From contig NZ_FORN01000002.1 in NCBI RefSeq assembly GCF_900114015.1, positions 124,001 through 188,000 of the forward strand: 64,000 nt of DNA, written 5' to 3'. Position 1 is the stretch's first letter; each line of letters starts with the position of its first letter. The notes under the pieces were generated by a model that was not told the origin of the DNA, did not search any database, and was given only the letters and a program-made list of their open reading frames with translations. Shown piece after piece: positions 60,561 to 64,000 of the stretch. This stretch comes from Caulobacter sp. UNC279MFTsu5.1. GTDB lineage: Bacteria > Pseudomonadota > Alphaproteobacteria > Caulobacterales > Caulobacteraceae. The translations under genes and the position numbers were made by a program.

Positions 60561-61835
60561 CTACGAGAGCGCCGCGAAGAGCGCGCCCAAATGGCCGTTC
60601 AGGAATTTCCCGTGCGGATCGGCGGCCTCACGCGCGGCCAAGAAGCTGTCTAGCCGAGGGTAGAGCGCCCGAACGTCTGCCGCGCCCAGGGTGTGGTGCT
60701 TGGCCCAATGGGGGCGACCGCCGCGTGCGCGCAGATGCGCCTCGATGGCGGGGAAGAAGTCTCGCCAGGGGAGCTTGGGAAACTGATGGAACGAGATGGC
60801 CGTGCAGGGGCCTTGGCCCTGAGGGCTGATCCAGATGTCGTCCGCCGCGACGGTGCGCACCATCAGCGGAAAGCAGACGGGGAGGGCGTCGGCCCTGACG
60901 GCCGCGATCACGTCCTTGACGGCGGCGACGCCCTCGGCCCTGGGGACCTCGTATTCCATCTCCTCGTTGCGCACCACGCGGGTGCTGGGAAAGATCTGGA
61001 ACGCCGGGCCCTGGCGCGGCGTCGGGTCCGACGGCGCAAAGCTCATCAGCAGCCGCTGAAGATCAGGGATCATCGGCGGCGCGGCCGCCGACATCTCGCA
61101 GAACCCGGCCAAAAGCGCCTCATCGTCCTCCTCGGGGGGCTCGAAAGCGCCGCCCGGAGGGACCGGGTTAAGGGTCTTGACCAGAACCTCGTCGGAATAG
61201 GGGAAGGCGAAGAACTCGAAGTGACGGTTGTCGGCCGCCAGCGCGTCGAAACGCTCGAGCGCGTCGCCGAGCGGCAGTTTGAAAATCCGCTCCTCAAGAT
61301 GATAGGCCGGGACGACCTTGAGCTTGATGGCCACCACGACGCCGAGCAGACCCAGCGACAAGCGCAGAGCTTGGAAAAGCTCGGGCCTTTGGGTGGCGCC
61401 GCACTCGACCAATTCGCCGTCGGCCAGAACCACTCTGAACCCAAGGGTATGGCTGGCGAGATTGCCCAGGGTTTCGCCGGTCCCGTGCGTGCCCGTCGCG
61501 CATGCGCCGCCCAGGGTCTGGGCGTTGATGTCGCCCTGGTTGAGAAGCGACAGGCCATGGGTCCAGAGCTCTGCGGTCAGGTCCTTCAGCGTCGCGCCGG
61601 CCGGGGCCCAGACGGACTGTCGGTCTTCAGCGACCTCGAGCGCACCGGGGAGTTGGTCCAGGTTGATCAAGACCTGGTCGGTCAGCCAGAGCGGCGTGAA
61701 CGAGTGCCGCGATCCGGCCATCCGCGCCTTCGGCGCGGCGCGGACCAGGTCGCAGAGCGCTTCCAGCGTCTGGGGTTGAGCAAAGGTTTCGGGCGCGCAC
61801 ACGACGCCGCCGGACCAGTTCTTCCAAGGACCCAT
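60561..61835 (-). CDS. FAD-linked sugar-lactone oxidase (D-arabinono-1,4-lactone oxidase family)
   Basis: A 424-residue flavoprotein of the L-gulonolactone/D-arabinonolactone oxidase family. It begins with WKNWSGGVVCAPETFAQP, has the FAD-binding ARMAGSRHSFTPL and LGGACATGTHGTGETLGN, and the C-terminal ALO domain with PHWAKHHTLG. It oxidises an aldonolactone or a related alcohol. It probably supplies a keto-acid precursor to the HpcH/HpaI aldolase encoded upstream on the same strand. Confidence 0.9.
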   Translation of the reverse strand: MGPWKNWSGGVVCAPETFAQPQTLEALCDLVRAAPKARMAGSRHSFTPLWLTDQVLINLDQLPGALEVAEDRQSVWAPAGATLKDLTAELWTHGLSLLNQGDINAQTLGGACATGTHGTGETLGNLASHTLGFRVVLADGELVECGATQRPELFQALRLSLGLLGVVVAIKLKVVPAYHLEERIFKLPLGDALERFDALAADNRHFEFFAFPYSDEVLVKTLNPVPPGGAFEPPEEDDEALLAGFCEMSAAAPPMIPDLQRLLMSFAPSDPTPRQGPAFQIFPSTRVVRNEEMEYEVPRAEGVAAVKDVIAAVRADALPVCFPLMVRTVAADDIWISPQGQGPCTAISFHQFPKLPWRDFFPAIEAHLRARGGRPHWAKHHTLGAADVRALYPRLDSFLAAREAADPHGKFLNGHLGALFAALS

Positions 61836-61895
61836 GATATTCTCCTGACAGCCCGTTGGCGAAAGGCGCGTTCATCCGCGCGCCAGTTAGAGACT

Positions 61896-62678
61896 CTACG
61901 GCGCAGCGCGATCGCCGGCGGCGGCGCGGGTGGTGTTCACGGCGGTATAGGCGCTGAAGGCCAGGAGCTCGACATCACTGCTGACGGTGACGATGCCAAA
62001 GCCCATCTGGGCCATGCGGGCGGCATAGGCGGGGGTAAGGTTCTGGATCCCGGTGAATTTCCCGCGCGCGGCGGCGGCGGCCAGAACGCGCTCGTAGATG
62101 GCCAGGATCTCGGGCTCCTCGCGATCCAGGATCGGCGGAAGGCCCATCGAAAAGCCAAGGTCGCTTGGCCCGACATAGACCCCGCTCACGCCCGGCACGT
62201 CGAGGATGGCCTCGAGATTCTCCACGGCCTGGGCCGTTTCGATCTGCGGGAAGATGAGCACCTCATCATTGGCGAATCCCTGGTAGGCCCCCGGCACGCC
62301 ATAGCCGCCCGCGCGGATCGGGCCGTTGGAGCGTTCGCCCTTCGGCGGATAGAGGCTGGCGCGCACGAGCGCCTTGGCGTCCTCGGCGGTGTTGATCATC
62401 GGGCAGATGATTCCCCAGGCCCCCGCATCGAGCACCTTGCCGATGACGCCAGGTTCATTCCAGGGCACTCGGACCAGCGGCGTCACCGGATAGCCGGTCA
62501 TCGCCTGGAAGCACTCGGCGGCTGAACGATAGTCGTGAAGCCCATGCTGGATGTCGACCGTGATGCTGTCCCAGCCGACCTTGGCCATGAACTCGACGGC
62601 GAAGCTCGACGGCAGAAGCGACCAGCCGTTGACGCAGGTCTTGCCCGCCTGCAGCCGCTTGCGGAGCGGATTGGTCAT
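61896..62678 (-). CDS. HpcH/HpaI-family aldolase
   Basis: A 260-residue class II pyruvate aldolase: VNGWSLLPSSFAVEFMAKVG, SITVDIQHGLHDY with the base His, LIFPQIETAQAVENL with the metal Glu, and YVGPSDLGFSMG with the metal Asp. It splits 4-hydroxy-2-oxo acids into pyruvate and an aldehyde. It is flanked on the same strand by the lactone oxidase and the deaminase-like gene, with gaps of about 60 and 40 bp, so the three probably form one operon. Confidence 0.92.
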   Translation of the reverse strand: MTNPLRKRLQAGKTCVNGWSLLPSSFAVEFMAKVGWDSITVDIQHGLHDYRSAAECFQAMTGYPVTPLVRVPWNEPGVIGKVLDAGAWGIICPMINTAEDAKALVRASLYPPKGERSNGPIRAGGYGVPGAYQGFANDEVLIFPQIETAQAVENLEAILDVPGVSGVYVGPSDLGFSMGLPPILDREEPEILAIYERVLAAAAARGKFTGIQNLTPAYAARMAQMGFGIVTVSSDVELLAFSAYTAVNTTRAAAGDRAAP

Positions 62679-62717
62679 GAGATCCTCCCAAGATGTTTTG
62701 AGTTGGCCAGGGGCGGC

Positions 62718-64000
62718 CTAGAAGTAGGTCCGGATCGAGCCGGTCACGGTGTAGGCGTCGTCCACCAGGTGCAGGACCTGCCACTTGTCGAAGGTCAGGC
62801 AGGGGTGGGAGATGCCGACGCCAACGAGATCGCCAACCTGCAGCGGCGAATCCTCCGGCACGTCGAGGAAGGCGTGTTGGTCGCTCAGATTGACCACGGC
62901 GTGGCCGTCCGGAACGGCTTGCGGCGAGGCGGCCGGATCGCCCGGCCGATACCAGGTCAGCGGCCTTGGCAGATGGTCATAGGAGACGTCGCGTTTGCCG
63001 AACGCCAGGATGACACGGCCCGGCTCGGGGCGTGACTGGACATAGGACCAGACTTCGAGCGCCGGGGCATAGGTCCCGAAGGCCTCCACCTCCGGTGACC
63101 GCACCGTCATGCGCCGGAAGAGCTCGGTGTACATCAGCGAGTCGTGTGTCAGATAGCATCCGGCCCGTATGAGGATGATGCGCTCGCTCGGCGCCTGGAT
63201 CTGGCTGAGCTTGGCGGCGACCAGGTCATAGAAGGTCGAGCCTCCAGCGCTGAAGATGGTCGGGCCGGGCGCGTAGAGCTTTTCGTCGGCGCAGGCCTTG
63301 GAGAGGGCCACCAGGCTGTCGAGGAAGGTCTCGACCTTGGCGACCGTTTCCTCCTCGGTGTGCTCGCGGATGATGCCTTCGAAGCCCTCGACCCCGACCA
63401 GGGCCAGAGCCTGCGGTCGCGCGGCGACGAAGCGGGCCAGGGCTATGCCCTCTTCGAGCGTCCTGCAGCCGGTGCGGCCGCCCAGATAGCCCATTTCGAC
63501 GAGGACCTTCAGCGGCCGCTCAAGCCCGTGCTCGACGACCGCGCGAGCCAGCTGCTCGGCGTTGGCCTCTGAATCGACCAGACAATAGAAGTCCAGCTCC
63601 GGGTCGGATTTCAGCAAGTCGATGACCAGGCTGATGGCGGCGCGCCCGACCAACTGGTTGGCGAGAAAAAGGCGCTTGAAACCGAAGCGGTGCGCGACCT
63701 GGACCTGGTGGGGCGTGGCGACCGTGATGCCCCAGGCGCCATCCTCCATCTGCATGTCAAAGAGCGCCGGCGCCATGGTGGTCTTGCCATGCGGCGCGAG
63801 CTTGGCCCCGGTCGCGGCGAGAAAACGCCGCATCCAGTCGCTGTTGTTGCGTAGCGCCGAGGTCTTCAGGACCGCGGCAGGCATCGGCAGATCCTCCCGC
63901 AGAAGATTCCAGCCCTGATGGGCGACCTGATCGAGAGGAAGCGGGGCGGCGAGCGCCGGAACGCCCTTTTCGATCGCGTCGAGGTCGCGCTGGGCCGACC
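62718..64000 (-). CDS. D-serine deaminase/D-threonine aldolase-like PLP protein (5' end beyond window)
   Basis: At least 427 codons; no stop or clear start is met before the window edge. A start at 63884 is possible, but coding similarity continues upstream in frame (LPLDQVAHQGWNLLREDLPM), so the gene runs off the edge. The alanine-racemase-type barrel has the PLP Lys in KLAPHGKTTMAP, ITVATPHQVQVA and EMGYLGGRTGCRT. The C-terminal domain has GVGISHPCLTFDKW, with the His and Cys that bind a metal in this family. It would deaminate or cleave a D-amino or hydroxy-amino acid. Confidence 0.85.
   Translation of the reverse strand, partial: SAQRDLDAIEKGVPALAAPLPLDQVAHQGWNLLREDLPMPAAVLKTSALRNNSDWMRRFLAATGAKLAPHGKTTMAPALFDMQMEDGAWGITVATPHQVQVAHRFGFKRLFLANQLVGRAAISLVIDLLKSDPELDFYCLVDSEANAEQLARAVVEHGLERPLKVLVEMGYLGGRTGCRTLEEGIALARFVAARPQALALVGVEGFEGIIREHTEEETVAKVETFLDSLVALSKACADEKLYAPGPTIFSAGGSTFYDLVAAKLSQIQAPSERIILIRAGCYLTHDSLMYTELFRRMTVRSPEVEAFGTYAPALEVWSYVQSRPEPGRVILAFGKRDVSYDHLPRPLTWYRPGDPAASPQAVPDGHAVVNLSDQHAFLDVPEDSPLQVGDLVGVGISHPCLTFDKWQVLHLVDDAYTVTGSIRTYF

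Overview
The window is high-GC DNA with the gene style of an alphaproteobacterium of the Caulobacterales (Caulobacter/Phenylobacterium-like): three large TonB-dependent receptors beside peripheral catabolic enzymes, tightly overlapping operons, GTG/TTG starts, and a trb-type conjugation cluster with the order B-C-D-E-J-K-L-F-G-I. No rRNA, tRNA or CRISPR array was seen.

Region 1 (1-15.2 kb) is a damaged integrative/conjugative element. It opens with short repeats and a structured leader, then a chimeric gene joining a ParB N-terminal domain in frame to the C-terminal tail of a TraG/VirD4 coupling protein. A ribbon-helix-helix gene follows, and then the trb mating-pair genes (trbB to trbI plus a DUF2274 gene). 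Between the RHH gene and trbB, on the opposite strand, sits a lower-GC three-gene operon: a SesB/SERAC1-like alpha/beta-hydrolase, a small middle component and an SMC/Rad50-like ABC ATPase. This is the layout of an ABC three-component (ABC-3C) conflict system and is the best candidate for an unusual system here. The element ends against the truncated tail of an SDR dehydrogenase gene. No relaxase, integrase or intact coupling protein lies in the window.

Region 2 (15.2-42.7 kb) is catabolic. It holds an FAH-family hydrolase, remnants of neighbours, TonB receptor 1, a FadR-type GntR regulator, an aromatic-ring-type FAD monooxygenase facing a TetR gene, an IS5/IS427-type insertion sequence, a second TetR gene and a minus-strand operon (alcohol dehydrogenase, cupin, DapA-family lyase, FAH hydrolase, malate synthase G). 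Next come a GlcG/GMC oxidoreductase pair, an MFS transporter, a MarR gene, TonB receptor 2, an amidohydrolase, an alpha/beta-hydrolase, an SDR, a TIM-barrel hydrolase and a Usp protein. Copies of a palindrome of the form RACC-N5-GGT(C/T) lie before most of these units and suggest one regulon, probably under the GntR protein.

Region 3 (42.7-64 kb) is a second catabolic regulon, marked by eight copies of an 18-bp palindrome close to ATATAG-N6-CTATAT. The copies precede a ferredoxin reductase, a PF10118-like protein, a RidA/ferredoxin/VOC operon, an MFS transporter, TonB receptor 3, an SDR/class II aldolase pair and an aldehyde dehydrogenase. A TetR gene sits in the middle. An N,N-dimethylformamidase-like large subunit is cotranscribed with the MFS gene. 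Glutathione-dependent formaldehyde dehydrogenase with a divergent LysR gene, a sugar-lactone oxidase, an HpcH/HpaI aldolase and a D-amino-acid deaminase-like gene (cut by the window edge) complete the region. The gene set suggests uptake and stepwise breakdown of an amide- or ether-containing organic compound, but the substrate cannot be read from the sequence.
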